From Paraclostridium tenue (GTDB lineage Bacteria; Bacillota; Clostridia; Peptostreptococcales; Peptostreptococcaceae): a stretch of 64,000 bases of DNA. Location: positions 1 to 64,000 of the forward strand of contig NZ_BAAACP010000011.1 in assembly GCF_039521565.1 (NCBI RefSeq), written 5' to 3'. Each line of letters starts with the position of its first letter. Within the stretch, counting starts at the first letter, position 1. Under the pieces are notes generated by a model that was not told where the DNA came from, did not search any database, and saw only the letters and a program-made list of their open reading frames with translations. Below, in pieces: positions 29,101 to 36,671 of the stretch. Made by a program: the position numbers and the translations under genes.

Positions 29101-30532
29101 TCTTCAAATAGAAAAAGATATAGCGGTAAAATTAGGAGAATCAATAGATGATGTAGTAGGTAAATACCTTGCAACAGATGCAGAAGATGGAGATATAACT
29201 TCTAAAGTTTTAGTGACAGGACAAGATAAGGTTAACTTTAATAAAAGTGGTAAATACAAAATAACTTACTCAGTAACTGATTTAGATGGAAATAAAGTTG
29301 ATAAAGTTAGAAATATTACTGTTGTAGATATGAATGACTTTAAATACTTAACTGATTATGACTGGAAAGTGGCTAATCAAAGTTATGGAAGTACTAAAAA
29401 AGACATATCAGCAAGTAATAATTCTTTAAGATTAACTAAAGAAGATGGAGGTATATCTACATATGAAAGAGGAATAGGTGCTCATGCAAATGCTACAATA
29501 ACATATGACTTAACTGATAAGGATTATGATTTCTTTAGTTCATATGTAGGTGTAGATAGAGCCATGTATGGGACTGTTGGAAGCGTTAAATTTGAAGTTT
29601 ATGTTGATGGTGAAAAGAGATTTAATAGTGGAGTAATGAATTCTAGAGATCCTCAAAAATATGTTGAATTAAGTATAGCAGGAGCTAAGGAGTTAAAGCT
29701 AGTTGTAAATGATGGTTCAAATGGAATAGGTTCAGACCATGCTACTTGGGGAGCTGCTAAACTTCACTTTGCAAATAATGAAAAAGTTAGCTATGAAGAA
29801 TTAGAATCATTGGTATCAAAAGTTAATGAATATAACAAAGAATCATATACAGAGGAGTCATTTAAAGTATTTGAAGAAGTTTTAAACAAAGCTAATATTA
29901 TGCTAAAAGATAAAATAAGCTCTCAAGAAGAAATAAATGAAATGATTAAAGAGCTAAACAAAGCGATTGAAAACTTAGAAGAAAATGTAGATTTAAGTGA
30001 AATAGTAAATATAAAAGATAAATATCTTAAAGCAAGTATAAAGAAAGAACTTAATCTATCAAGTGATACTATAACAGTTGGTGATATGCAAAAGCTTACT
30101 AGTTTAAATGTTCAAGGTGCTGAAAGTTTAAATGGATTACAGTATGCTAAGAACTTAGAATCATTAAATATAAAATATAATGAAATAAGTGATTTATCAC
30201 CACTTAAAGATCTTAAAAAGTTAACGGATTTAAGAGCTAATCCTCAAATAATAACAGCAGGGTCAGTTGCTAAAAAAGATAATAAGGTAACAATAGATTA
30301 TGATGTTTTAAATAGAAAAGGTGAAAAGCTATCACCAAACCTTGTAACAGTAAGAAATAATAAAACATTAGAAGATACCACTTTAGATTTAGCTGATTGC
30401 TTAGATGAAAATGGAGTAATATCTTTTGATACTACAAAGTTTGAGGGCACTGTATATAGTGTATATTTAGGATATGAAGATACTAATGATAATTATACAT
30501 CACAAGTTTTGTTTATGTTTAATAATAATTAA
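23195..30532 (+). CDS. Giant secreted M60 (enhancin-like) metalloprotease with carbohydrate-binding domains
   Basis: A 2445-residue exported protein. Approximate order: signal peptide (1-27); F5/8-type C domains 66-207, 294-430 and 514-650, each followed by a helical linker; M60 domain about 715-1120 with HEIGH (H983, E984, H987) and E998 in GEVTNN, matching HExxH-x(8,28)-E; Ig-like region; NPCBM-like domain 1304-1445; cadherin/HYR-like DUF5011 domain 1446-1525; fourth F5/8 C domain 1545-1683; DUF5011 1740-1822; NPCBM 1825-1965; DUF5011 1966-2048; NPCBM 2049-2195; FIVAR helices 2200-2265; leucine-rich repeats 2268-2365; beta-rich end. M60 enzymes cleave mucin-like O-glycoproteins. There is no LPxTG anchor. 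A c-di-GMP riboswitch controls it. Confidence 0.88.
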   Translation: MKKKISSVLAVSLIATNISPVINVFADEVITDKAKLIKKSVANQVKISPFNLNNYSEFENYNEKYRVSKDKIKSISNNGGQYSSSSIDKAIDNNMSTHWETGKQNTESFKNEVVVEFKDIESIDRIAYATRQDGARGKGFPTRFEIYASISGEDEDFKLMATGSHSVTGNMLQFKFDTITAKKFKFVFKEANQGWASASEFWFYREDNIINKMDKLFTNESKKQISPDFNTIEKLDAFDREASTHPLYNNIKEDIDNARIILENKALEFTQSKVSKFKSFNDERLVKYDELFKIPMNKVTSITTNGGNYASNVIQRAMDGDVNTNWHSGKQNTSSHTNEVVMTLDELTTIDRIMYTSLNSRGFAQSFDIYASRTSNGDTFEKITSGEANITKDTLEIKFKPTKLRRIKFVFKKGYENWALASEFGLYKQDELKEKIDRLFVNEDTNEVNPEFATIAAIEGLMKEVKGHPFENEYIEKLEIAKELVDYGKVQAGTSNVSKFTPFYTEYIKAYDDVYRIKDISISNNGGQYAGSAIKYAVDEDVNTHWETGKPNSDSFKNEVILTLEEATLINRLTYKSRNSGKGFAKEFSVYVSPVSSGNNFQKISEGGYTVTSDILEIQFDKTKAKRVKFVFDNAHDNWASISDIRLYKEDNVSDKMKRLFTNGLMDTVSEEFNTIEKLNTLSNEVKVHPLRPIYDKEIQLAKDILNNNLQNIKTVVAEQHGDRNKHTSKNLKFGFGNNNQPTGVVARAGEEVTVYVDADPNKPLPQLMFSQQEGSFANWGRTVSLHPGKNVITVPKVNQNDGWYKHDVTPGGPVYIVNPYTEEEQGKAPVIRFASGCDSFPLLDKNTNETQLIEFIKDYKNRLDEDAKENPNVLDRKMIDTFEFVSDHMVFTGTVTGAYDAYVTNGKKPLDTIKMWNDHMDMLFKYQGLDGKNEKNDIKYTRENIRLAQPFGYMYAAGGHIGVQGDVMSSMLTSVGSWGVDHEIGHKMDIGVRTIGEVTNNMLPQQSSYYYNSPNKRIPFESHTYKNIIGTDNNDYYEGEYFEKLAVFWQLEMIYPGYWAKLNTQYRENNVVLDSSNEALDKLNQLAKYSSIALELDLSEHFERHGFFVSDETKELISKYPKPDKKIWYSNYDYKDYKGEGFKGNIDLKVKNSSQGNNVKLIFEINKEAKNDLLGYEIFKGDKLIGFTSTNSFVDTNSNIGEAIDYTIVPYDKKLNTGNEVKINSLKPSINVQQKEINVKLREKFNPLSVVKAFSYNGEDISNKIKVNESVNVNEKGNYPVEYTVEDNGVTTKEVISVNVVSDYHYLSDSDWKSVQTQYGTPRRNTNIKGRVNGEIKDFDKGFGIHANGKITYDLSDKEYDNFEALLGVDMGITAQNNSSITFKVVGDGKTLATTKVLKHEDNMISINVPVKGIDELVIEVSDGGNGNTSDHTVIANPKLTTNNAKPTLNVEDKTYKLGDKLDLNEGVKATDAEDGDLTSSVEVVSNNFEEGKVGRFEVIYGVTDSDNNYVEKKWYITVYEDYIVAKSKYGSFENLDKYNEEFKIPVASVSNNAGNYGSSVVGKVIDENINTHWETNKPNSDSFKNEVIFDLGKNAEISKVAFAARRDASGKGFANKFEIYVSNEVQGNDFILAGIGEYNTRTTDVVEFDIAKTNARRVKFKFVEANQGWASLSEVSFYKEDVLANKIKNELFKDNSKTDISENYNTLEKVEALRNEVKNHPAYKLFEEDLLRAEKLIKDKVPVISFEDTTYVKLNSDFDLMSGVSASDQEDKNITSNIIVNDGGFNTGKAGEYTITYTVTDSDNNTVSKTRTIIVYSKEENISDLNWKSAVSGWKFVNKDSAVNTNNKIKLNVGGTIKEFDKGLGAATNAEIVYDLNGEYSNFTTYVGTDKNYNDNRTSIIFKIFADGKEVYTSDTIRKDSEADFVNISVKGVKELRLVADDSGNGGLGDFASWGSPKLYKTNSKPDLQIEKDIAVKLGESIDDVVGKYLATDAEDGDITSKVLVTGQDKVNFNKSGKYKITYSVTDLDGNKVDKVRNITVVDMNDFKYLTDYDWKVANQSYGSTKKDISASNNSLRLTKEDGGISTYERGIGAHANATITYDLTDKDYDFFSSYVGVDRAMYGTVGSVKFEVYVDGEKRFNSGVMNSRDPQKYVELSIAGAKELKLVVNDGSNGIGSDHATWGAAKLHFANNEKVSYEELESLVSKVNEYNKESYTEESFKVFEEVLNKANIMLKDKISSQEEINEMIKELNKAIENLEENVDLSEIVNIKDKYLKASIKKELNLSSDTITVGDMQKLTSLNVQGAESLNGLQYAKNLESLNIKYNEISDLSPLKDLKKLTDLRANPQIITAGSVAKKDNKVTIDYDVLNRKGEKLSPNLVTVRNNKTLEDTTLDLADCLDENGVISFDTTKFEGTVYSVYLGYEDTNDNYTSQVLFMFNNN

Positions 30533-30545
30533 CTTTAAATGTAAG

Positions 30546-30583
30546 AAAGGGACTAAAACTTTTTAGTTTTAGTCCCTTTTATT
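30546..30583. terminator. Bidirectional terminator between the M60 and OppA-like genes
   Basis: AAAGGGACTAAAACT (30546-30560) and its complement (30566-30580) form a perfect stem with A- and T-rich flanks; it serves the two converging genes. Confidence 0.85.
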
Positions 30584-30586
30584 ATT

Positions 30587-32251
30587 TTACTTTTTAGGAG
30601 GGTTTCCACCGTTTACCATAAGGAAATTACAAGTTGCATATTTTATCGTTTTAAATTCTTTACTATCTTTATATTTATCAACATGTTCAGAAGCTATAGT
30701 AACTTTATCTATTTCACCAGTTTCATATAAGTTTACAGCTGCATTAATATCTTTTACTATTTTAAAATTAACTTTATCTAAGTTAACAGTTTTATTATCC
30801 CAGTAATTTTCATTTTTCTTTAAGCCATATTGATCTTCCATTTTCCAACTATCCATAACGAAAGGTCCATTAAAAGCTAATTTATCTTTATCAGTTCCAT
30901 AATTGTCTCCATAAGTTTCAACCATGTTTTTATTTACAGGGAAGAATACAGGAAATGCCATAAGTTGATCAAAATAATTTACTGGTCTATTTAATTTTAT
31001 TTCTAAAGTATAATCATCTATTGCTTTTACACCTACAGTACTTGAATCTGAATTTTTGCCTAAGTTAAAATCTTCAGCTCCTTGTATATCATACATAACA
31101 TAAGCATACTCACAAGCAGTTTCAGGAGTTAAATTTCTTATAAATGAATATTCAAAGTCTTTAGCAGTTAAATGATCACCATTAGACCATTTAGCATCTT
31201 TTCTTATTTTAAAAGTCCAAGTTTTTGAATCACTTGATTTTTCCCAACTTTCAGCCATACCTGGAATTAATTCATTTTTACTGTCAACTCTTACCAATCC
31301 CTCCATAACGTTGTTTATAGCTTCAAAAGATGTAGAATCTGAAGCTTTAGCAGTATCCATAGAAGATATATCAGAACTAGAAGTAGTATTTACTTCTTTT
31401 TTACCATTACTTAACTTAGCCCATTTATATGAAGTTTGTGGACCAAATGAATAATTAACCACATCTTTTAAATATTCTTTTTCTAAATAAGCTCCACCTT
31501 TTTGGTATAAAGGAGTAATAAAAGCACTATCTAATAATATTTTTTCAGCCTTTGAATAACTTTCCCAGCTTTCATCTATTGTAGTAGATCCTTTTGCTTT
31601 TGTTATTAAATCTTTATATTCTGTATCTTTATATCCTACATTTATAGCATATCTTCCAACTTCAGGGTAATATATTTCTAAGAAAGTAAGTGGGTCTGGG
31701 TAATCAGCTCCCCAACCTGCAATTGATAATTGGAAATCTCCATTAGAACTTTTTTCAGTTTTTAATTTAGTAGGTAATTGTTGAATTTTCACAGTAACTC
31801 CTTCTAAAGCATCTTGAAGCTCTGCTTGAATAAATTCAGCTATTTTTCCACTTTGTTCTGTATCACTAGTTAAAAATTCAAATTCTACGGAATCAAAACC
31901 AATTTCTTTTTTTACTTTTTCCCAAACTTTTTTAGCTTCTTCATCATTATGAGAATAACCCATTTCTCCTGCTACATTTCTGTAATCTTCACCTTTTTCA
32001 TTAAAAGCTAGATTATCAGGAACAAATTTATCAACAGGCTTTGACCCATCATTAAGTATTATATTTGTCATTTGTTCTTTGTCTATAGCTAAAGCTATAG
32101 CTTTTCTGGCATCTTCATTTTCAAGGACTTTAAAAGGATTAGCTTTTTTAGAAGACTTAGTTTCTTCATTTGTAGAACTACAACCCGTTAAAACTAAACT
32201 ACATATAAACATAGTACTTAGAAATATTGACGCTTTTTTCTTTAATAACAT
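30587..32251 (-). CDS. OppA-like peptide-binding lipoprotein, circularly permuted
   Basis: A 554-residue lipoprotein: signal peptide with lipobox LTGC (C24), then the family's C-terminal half first (about 37-285: NPFKVLENEDARKAIALAIDK, AGWGADYPDP, ending in a YKWAKL segment) and the N-terminal half last (about 286-550: NNVMEGLVR, IPGMAESWE, WSNGDHLTAKDFEYSF, FNGPFVMDSW, ending NFLMVNGGNPPKK). In ordinary OppA the NGGNP region runs straight into PFK-ARKAI, so the order of the two halves is swapped while total length is normal for the family. KK occurs at all three junctions. No permease or ATPase genes adjoin, so this is an orphan binding protein for peptides (inference). Confidence 0.85.
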   Translation of the reverse strand: MLLKKKASIFLSTMFICSLVLTGCSSTNEETKSSKKANPFKVLENEDARKAIALAIDKEQMTNIILNDGSKPVDKFVPDNLAFNEKGEDYRNVAGEMGYSHNDEEAKKVWEKVKKEIGFDSVEFEFLTSDTEQSGKIAEFIQAELQDALEGVTVKIQQLPTKLKTEKSSNGDFQLSIAGWGADYPDPLTFLEIYYPEVGRYAINVGYKDTEYKDLITKAKGSTTIDESWESYSKAEKILLDSAFITPLYQKGGAYLEKEYLKDVVNYSFGPQTSYKWAKLSNGKKEVNTTSSSDISSMDTAKASDSTSFEAINNVMEGLVRVDSKNELIPGMAESWEKSSDSKTWTFKIRKDAKWSNGDHLTAKDFEYSFIRNLTPETACEYAYVMYDIQGAEDFNLGKNSDSSTVGVKAIDDYTLEIKLNRPVNYFDQLMAFPVFFPVNKNMVETYGDNYGTDKDKLAFNGPFVMDSWKMEDQYGLKKNENYWDNKTVNLDKVNFKIVKDINAAVNLYETGEIDKVTIASEHVDKYKDSKEFKTIKYATCNFLMVNGGNPPKK

Positions 32252-32573
32252 AAAAACCCCCCAATAATATTAAAATTTACAATCATATAAATAATTCTTG
32301 TAAAATTTAACTTTTTCCTTTAGAAGATAAATAATTTCGTTTTACATATTAGTATATAAATATGTTTTATTATAGCTACTATGACATTTAAACAAAAAAA
32401 GCTAGTAATTTTACTAACTCTTTTTTAGTAATTATATTAATTTACATTTTAATTGCAGTTTTGTGATATATAAATTAACAAAATCTTTATTTTTAGTTGT
32501 ATATCTTAATACCATATTAATATGAAAATCCTTATACTAATAATTATAAAAAAGTAGATAAGGAGAGTTATAT

Positions 32574-32957
32574 ATGTTAGCTATTAATTGTGAACCTGAT
32601 TATTACAAAGAAGAAATGAATAAAGCAATTTATTGTTTAAAAATATATGATTATATATCAGCTAAAAAACATATACAAAATATTATTATAAAAGATTTCT
32701 CTAAGCCACAAGGGCATAACCTTTTAGGAATTATGTATGAGTTACAAGGTGATCTAAATTTAGCAAGAAGACATTATAGAGCATCATATTCATTAGATCC
32801 AACATTTAAAGCTGCTAGTAAAAATTTAGAAAGAATAAGCAATTTCTTTTATAATTCAGAAGATATTGATTATGGAGATAAAATTAACTTAAATTATAAA
32901 ACAAATTACAATTTAGTTTATGATAAAAATAATATAGGGAGATTAGTTAAAGTATGA
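32574..32957 (+). CDS. Tetratricopeptide-repeat protein
   Basis: A 127-residue cytoplasmic protein with about two to three TPR units (about residues 8-95); NLLGIMYELQGDLNLARRHYRASYSLDPTFKAA is a clear repeat pair (cited in two parts: NLLGIMYELQGDLNLAR and HYRASYSLDPTFKAA). TPRs mediate protein contacts. It precedes the KdpD-like kinase gene on the same strand but has its own terminator (32964-33010), so a functional link is not shown. AAGGAGAG precedes ATG 32574. Upstream, 32252-32573 is AT-rich and holds no further gene. Confidence 0.7.
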   Translation: MLAINCEPDYYKEEMNKAIYCLKIYDYISAKKHIQNIIIKDFSKPQGHNLLGIMYELQGDLNLARRHYRASYSLDPTFKAASKNLERISNFFYNSEDIDYGDKINLNYKTNYNLVYDKNNIGRLVKV

Positions 32958-32963
32958 TATATT

Positions 32964-33010
32964 AAAAACATTTAAAATAAGTAGAGTAAATATTTATTTT
33001 AAATGTTTTT
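32964..33010. terminator. Terminator after the TPR gene
   Basis: An exact 17-bp inverted repeat (32964-32980 with 32994-33010) ends in T residues. Confidence 0.85.
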
Positions 33011-33090
33011 TTATGCAAAAATACAAATATTGTATTTTAATATAATTACTTTTATAATTTAGTATAATAAATTACTAAAGGGGGGATAAA

Positions 33091-34668
33091 ATGAGTTGTG
33101 AGAAAATAAAGGAGGATATATTTTCTATAAATTACAGTAAAAATAAATACACCAAAAAAGGTATTGTAAAAAATACATTGAAGGTAATTTGTATAATGTG
33201 TATAGCTACTATAGTAGCTTTATTTTTTAAGAAAATAGATTTAAATGAATCCAATATAATTTTAATTTTTTTATTAGGCGTATTATTTTCTTCTATTAAA
33301 TCAGAAGGGTACTTATATGGAATATTAGCTTCAATAATAGGAGTATTATCATTTAATTTCTTTTTTACAGAACCTTATTATACATTTTTAGCTTATAGAG
33401 CTGATTATCCTATAACATTTATTATTATGCTTATATCATCTATAATAACAAGTACACTAACTTCAAAGATAAAAAAAGAAGTTATGTTATCTAATATGAG
33501 AGAACAAAGGATAATTATTTTATATAAAAATATAAAGAATTTATTAAAATCACGAAATAAAAATGAAATAGTAGATATATGTAATATAAGTTTGATGAAT
33601 ATATTAAACAAATCAATAGCTACTTCAATATCAGATTTGGATGGAAATTTGAATAATCAAGTAGTAAATATTTATAAAGATAAAGATGATAATAAATTAT
33701 TTAAATCTACATTAGAGATAGAGGCATTTAAAAAAGCCTTTGATTTGGGTATGGAAACTGGTATAGATACTGACATTTACCAAGATACAAAAGTTTTTAA
33801 TTATCCTATAAAAGGTCAAAAATCTATTTTAGGGGTAATAGGAGTAGCTTGTTCTGATGGGATAGCATTAGATGAAAATGAAAAAATTTTATTAGAATCA
33901 ATAGCTACTCAAGTTGCTCTTGCGATTGAAAGAGAAGATTTATTTGAAAAAACAAGAATAGCAAATTTAAATGTTGAAACTGAAAGATTAAGAAGTAATT
34001 TACTAAGATCAATTTCTCATGATTTAAGAACTCCTATTACAGGGATAATAGGATCTTCTTCTGTAATCTTAGAAAATTATAAAGATATTGATGAAGAAAT
34101 TAAAAAAGAACTTATAAATAATATTTATGACGATGCAAGTTGGCTTTCTAGGTCTATTGAAAATGTAATAAGCATAACTAGGGTAGATGAAGATAAATTA
34201 GAAATTAAGAAAAGCTTAGAAGTAGTAGAAGAAATAGTGGGAGAAGCTATACATAGAATAAAAAGGTTTTCGAATAAACGAAAGATAATTGTAGAACTTC
34301 CAGATGAAGTTATTATGGTAAATGTAGATGGATTATTAATAGAGCAAGTAATTATGAACTTAATTGATAATGCAATAAGACATACACCAGAAAACTTAGA
34401 AATAAAAGTAAAAGTTAGTAAAGTAGAAAATTATATACAATTTGAAGTAGAGGATCAAGGAAGTGGATTAAAGGAAGAAGATTTACCTCATATATTTGAT
34501 AGATTTTATACAAAGAGTAAGGGAAAATCTTTGGAAAAACGAGGTATAGGTCTTGGACTAGCTATATGTAAATCCATTATTGAAGCACATAAGGGAGATA
34601 TAAAAGCATTTAATAATAAAATGGGAGGAGCGACATTTAGATTTAAAATCCCATATATGAAGGAGTAG
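33091..34668 (+). CDS. KdpD-like sensor histidine kinase lacking the N-terminal KdpD/Usp domains
   Basis: A 525-residue membrane kinase. It starts with four TM segments of the DUF4118/KdpD type (about 28-125), then a GAF-like domain (about 145-285), HisKA with phosphoacceptor H310 in SISHDLRTP, and an HATPase domain with NLIDNAIRHTP, DQGSGL and GIGLGLAI. The cytoplasmic KdpD and Usp-like domains of the classical 890-residue protein are missing. The response regulator follows after three bases, then TrkA/TrkH genes rather than kdpABC, so it likely senses potassium or c-di-AMP-linked status for the Trk system (inference). Confidence 0.88.
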   Translation: MSCEKIKEDIFSINYSKNKYTKKGIVKNTLKVICIMCIATIVALFFKKIDLNESNIILIFLLGVLFSSIKSEGYLYGILASIIGVLSFNFFFTEPYYTFLAYRADYPITFIIMLISSIITSTLTSKIKKEVMLSNMREQRIIILYKNIKNLLKSRNKNEIVDICNISLMNILNKSIATSISDLDGNLNNQVVNIYKDKDDNKLFKSTLEIEAFKKAFDLGMETGIDTDIYQDTKVFNYPIKGQKSILGVIGVACSDGIALDENEKILLESIATQVALAIEREDLFEKTRIANLNVETERLRSNLLRSISHDLRTPITGIIGSSSVILENYKDIDEEIKKELINNIYDDASWLSRSIENVISITRVDEDKLEIKKSLEVVEEIVGEAIHRIKRFSNKRKIIVELPDEVIMVNVDGLLIEQVIMNLIDNAIRHTPENLEIKVKVSKVENYIQFEVEDQGSGLKEEDLPHIFDRFYTKSKGKSLEKRGIGLGLAICKSIIEAHKGDIKAFNNKMGGATFRFKIPYMKE

Positions 34669-34671
34669 AAT

Positions 34672-35376
34672 ATGAGTTTAAAGCCGTTAATATTAATAAT
34701 AGAAGATGAAAAACCAATTAGCAAGTTTATAAAAGTATCACTTGAGACACAGGGGTATGAATGTATAGAAACAGATAATGGAATTAATGCAGTATCTATA
34801 GTTTATTCTATGAATCCAGATATAATAATTTTGGATTTAGGATTACCAGATATTGATGGAATAGAAGTAATAAAGAGGGTTAGAGAAGTAAGTTGTGCAA
34901 AAATAATTGTAGTATCTGCAAGAGAACATGAAAGGGAGAAGGTATATGCTCTAGATAGTGGAGCTGATGATTATTTAACAAAACCATTTAGTGTACCAGA
35001 ATTATTAGCGAGAATAAGAGTTTCTTTAAGAAATAAAAATAACTTATCTATAAATCAAAAAGAAAAAGATAATGTATTTGAAGTAAGAGGTTTAAAAGTA
35101 GACTTTGAAAAGTATGAGGTAACTGTTGATAAAAATAATATTCATTTAACTCCTATAGAATATAAAATTATGGAGTTGTTATGTCAAAATGCTGGTAAAG
35201 TTTTAACTCATAAATTTATAATAAGTAAAATTTGGGGTAATTATCTGGAAACTGAGACACAATCATCACTTAGAGTGTTTATGGCAAGTATAAGGCGTAA
35301 AATAGAGAAAGACCCTGCTCAGCCAGAATATATAAAAACAGAAATAGGTGTAGGATATAAACTTATAGCTGAATAA
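34672..35376 (+). CDS. KdpE-like OmpR-family response regulator
   Basis: A 234-residue regulator with a receiver domain (acidic pair E11/D12, phosphoacceptor D55 in IIILDLGLPD, lysine in LTKPF) and an OmpR/PhoB winged helix (about 130-232, TPIEYKIMELL and VGYKL). It is translated right after the kinase gene with AAGGAG before ATG 34672. The most plausible targets are the trk genes that begin about 115 bases downstream. Confidence 0.9.
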   Translation: MSLKPLILIIEDEKPISKFIKVSLETQGYECIETDNGINAVSIVYSMNPDIIILDLGLPDIDGIEVIKRVREVSCAKIIVVSAREHEREKVYALDSGADDYLTKPFSVPELLARIRVSLRNKNNLSINQKEKDNVFEVRGLKVDFEKYEVTVDKNNIHLTPIEYKIMELLCQNAGKVLTHKFIISKIWGNYLETETQSSLRVFMASIRRKIEKDPAQPEYIKTEIGVGYKLIAE

Positions 35377-35490
35377 GATATTAATGAAATCTTTATGCAT
35401 TTATAATTATCTTAACACAATCTTTATACCCTATTTAATATAATTAACATAAATAATAGGAAATAAATATTTATGTTAAGGAGTAAGAAA

Positions 35491-35994
35491 ATGAAAAAGG
35501 ATGATTTAGAGTATGTAATTATTGCGGGGTGTAGTAGATTTGGAGCTAACATAGCAAATGTATTATCTTTAAGTGGAAAAGATGTTATTATAATAGATTC
35601 AGATGAAGATTCATTTAGAAAACTTTCACAAGAATATAGCGGATTTAAACTTATAGGTGATGCAACTGATATAGATGTATTAATAAATGCAGGAATTAAT
35701 AAAGCTACTATGCTAGTAGCAGCAACTAATGATGATGATGTAAATATTATGATATCTCAGATATCTAAGGTTATTTTTAATACTAAAAAAGTTATATCAA
35801 GACTATATGATGATGACAAGGAAGTTGTATATAAAGACTTTAATATAACACTTCTTAGACCTACTAGTTTAACTATTAATGAATTTGAAAGACTGCTTTG
35901 TATAAAAGAAAAAAGCAATAAAAATAATAATTCATTTAAATCAATAAAAAATGATAAAATAAGTAGTTTTATAAGAAAAGTAGGTGCATATTAA
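35491..35994 (+). CDS. TrkA-like NAD-binding potassium channel subunit, N domain only
   Basis: A 168-residue cytoplasmic RCK/TrkA-N protein: VIIAGCSRFGANIANVLSLSGKDVIIIDSD is the Rossmann nucleotide-binding start (quoted as VIIAGCSRFG and VIIIDSD), followed by LIGDATD and AATNDDDVN. It lacks the TrkA-C (RCK_C) domain. ATG 35491 is chosen from AAGGAGT at 35479-35485; an in-frame ATG at 35473 is possible but lies before this site. Its stop overlaps the next TrkA start (TAATG), so the two are coupled and may form the gating ring together. Confidence 0.85.
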   Translation: MKKDDLEYVIIAGCSRFGANIANVLSLSGKDVIIIDSDEDSFRKLSQEYSGFKLIGDATDIDVLINAGINKATMLVAATNDDDVNIMISQISKVIFNTKKVISRLYDDDKEVVYKDFNITLLRPTSLTINEFERLLCIKEKSNKNNNSFKSIKNDKISSFIRKVGAY

Positions 35995-36671
35995 TGAATA
36001 TTTTAATTGTAGGTGGAAGAAAAAAAGCAGAGTTTTTATTAAAGTCATTATTAAACAAAAATCATAAAGTTACCTTTGTAAATAAAGATTATAAATACTG
36101 TAAAGAATTAAGTGAGATATATGAATGTAGTATTATTTGTGGTGATGGATGTAAAAATTATATTTTAGAAGAAGCTGGGGCTAAACATGCAGATATAATA
36201 ATTGCAATGACTTCTAAGGATTCTAGTAATTTAGCTATTTGCCAATTAGCTAAAAAAATTTATAACATAGACAAAACATTTGCTACAGTTACAAATCCTA
36301 AAAATGTAGAAGTTTTTAAATCTTTAGGAATAAATGGAGCAATAAGTGCAACTTATATAGTATCTGATGTTATAGAACAAATGGCTACAATAAATGATAT
36401 TTATGAATTTGTACCAATTGAAAATGGACAAATCAGACTACTAGATATAATAGTTAAAGATAATTCAAATTTATGTGGAAAATATATAAAGGATTTAAAT
36501 TTATCAGATAAATCTATAATTGGGTGCATAATAAGAGGTAATAATAGTATTATTCCTAATGGAAATACACAAATAATGGTTAATGATAAACTTATAATAT
36601 TATGTGATGCAAATGTTCAAAGAGAAGTATTAGACAAAGTTTTAGAAAGTGGTAAATCTTATGGAATGTAA
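35994..36671 (+). CDS. TrkA/KtrA potassium uptake regulator with RCK_C domain
   Basis: A 225-residue gating-ring subunit: N-terminal Rossmann domain ILIVGGRKKAEFLLKSLL with CGDGCK and AMTSKDSSN, then a TrkA-C domain from about residue 145 (LLDIIVKDNSNLCGKYIKDL, MVNDKLIILCD). RCK_C domains of this kind often bind c-di-AMP in Firmicutes. It starts inside the previous stop codon and its 3' end overlaps trkH, a tight three-gene unit. Confidence 0.88.
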   Translation: MNILIVGGRKKAEFLLKSLLNKNHKVTFVNKDYKYCKELSEIYECSIICGDGCKNYILEEAGAKHADIIIAMTSKDSSNLAICQLAKKIYNIDKTFATVTNPKNVEVFKSLGINGAISATYIVSDVIEQMATINDIYEFVPIENGQIRLLDIIVKDNSNLCGKYIKDLNLSDKSIIGCIIRGNNSIIPNGNTQIMVNDKLIILCDANVQREVLDKVLESGKSYGM

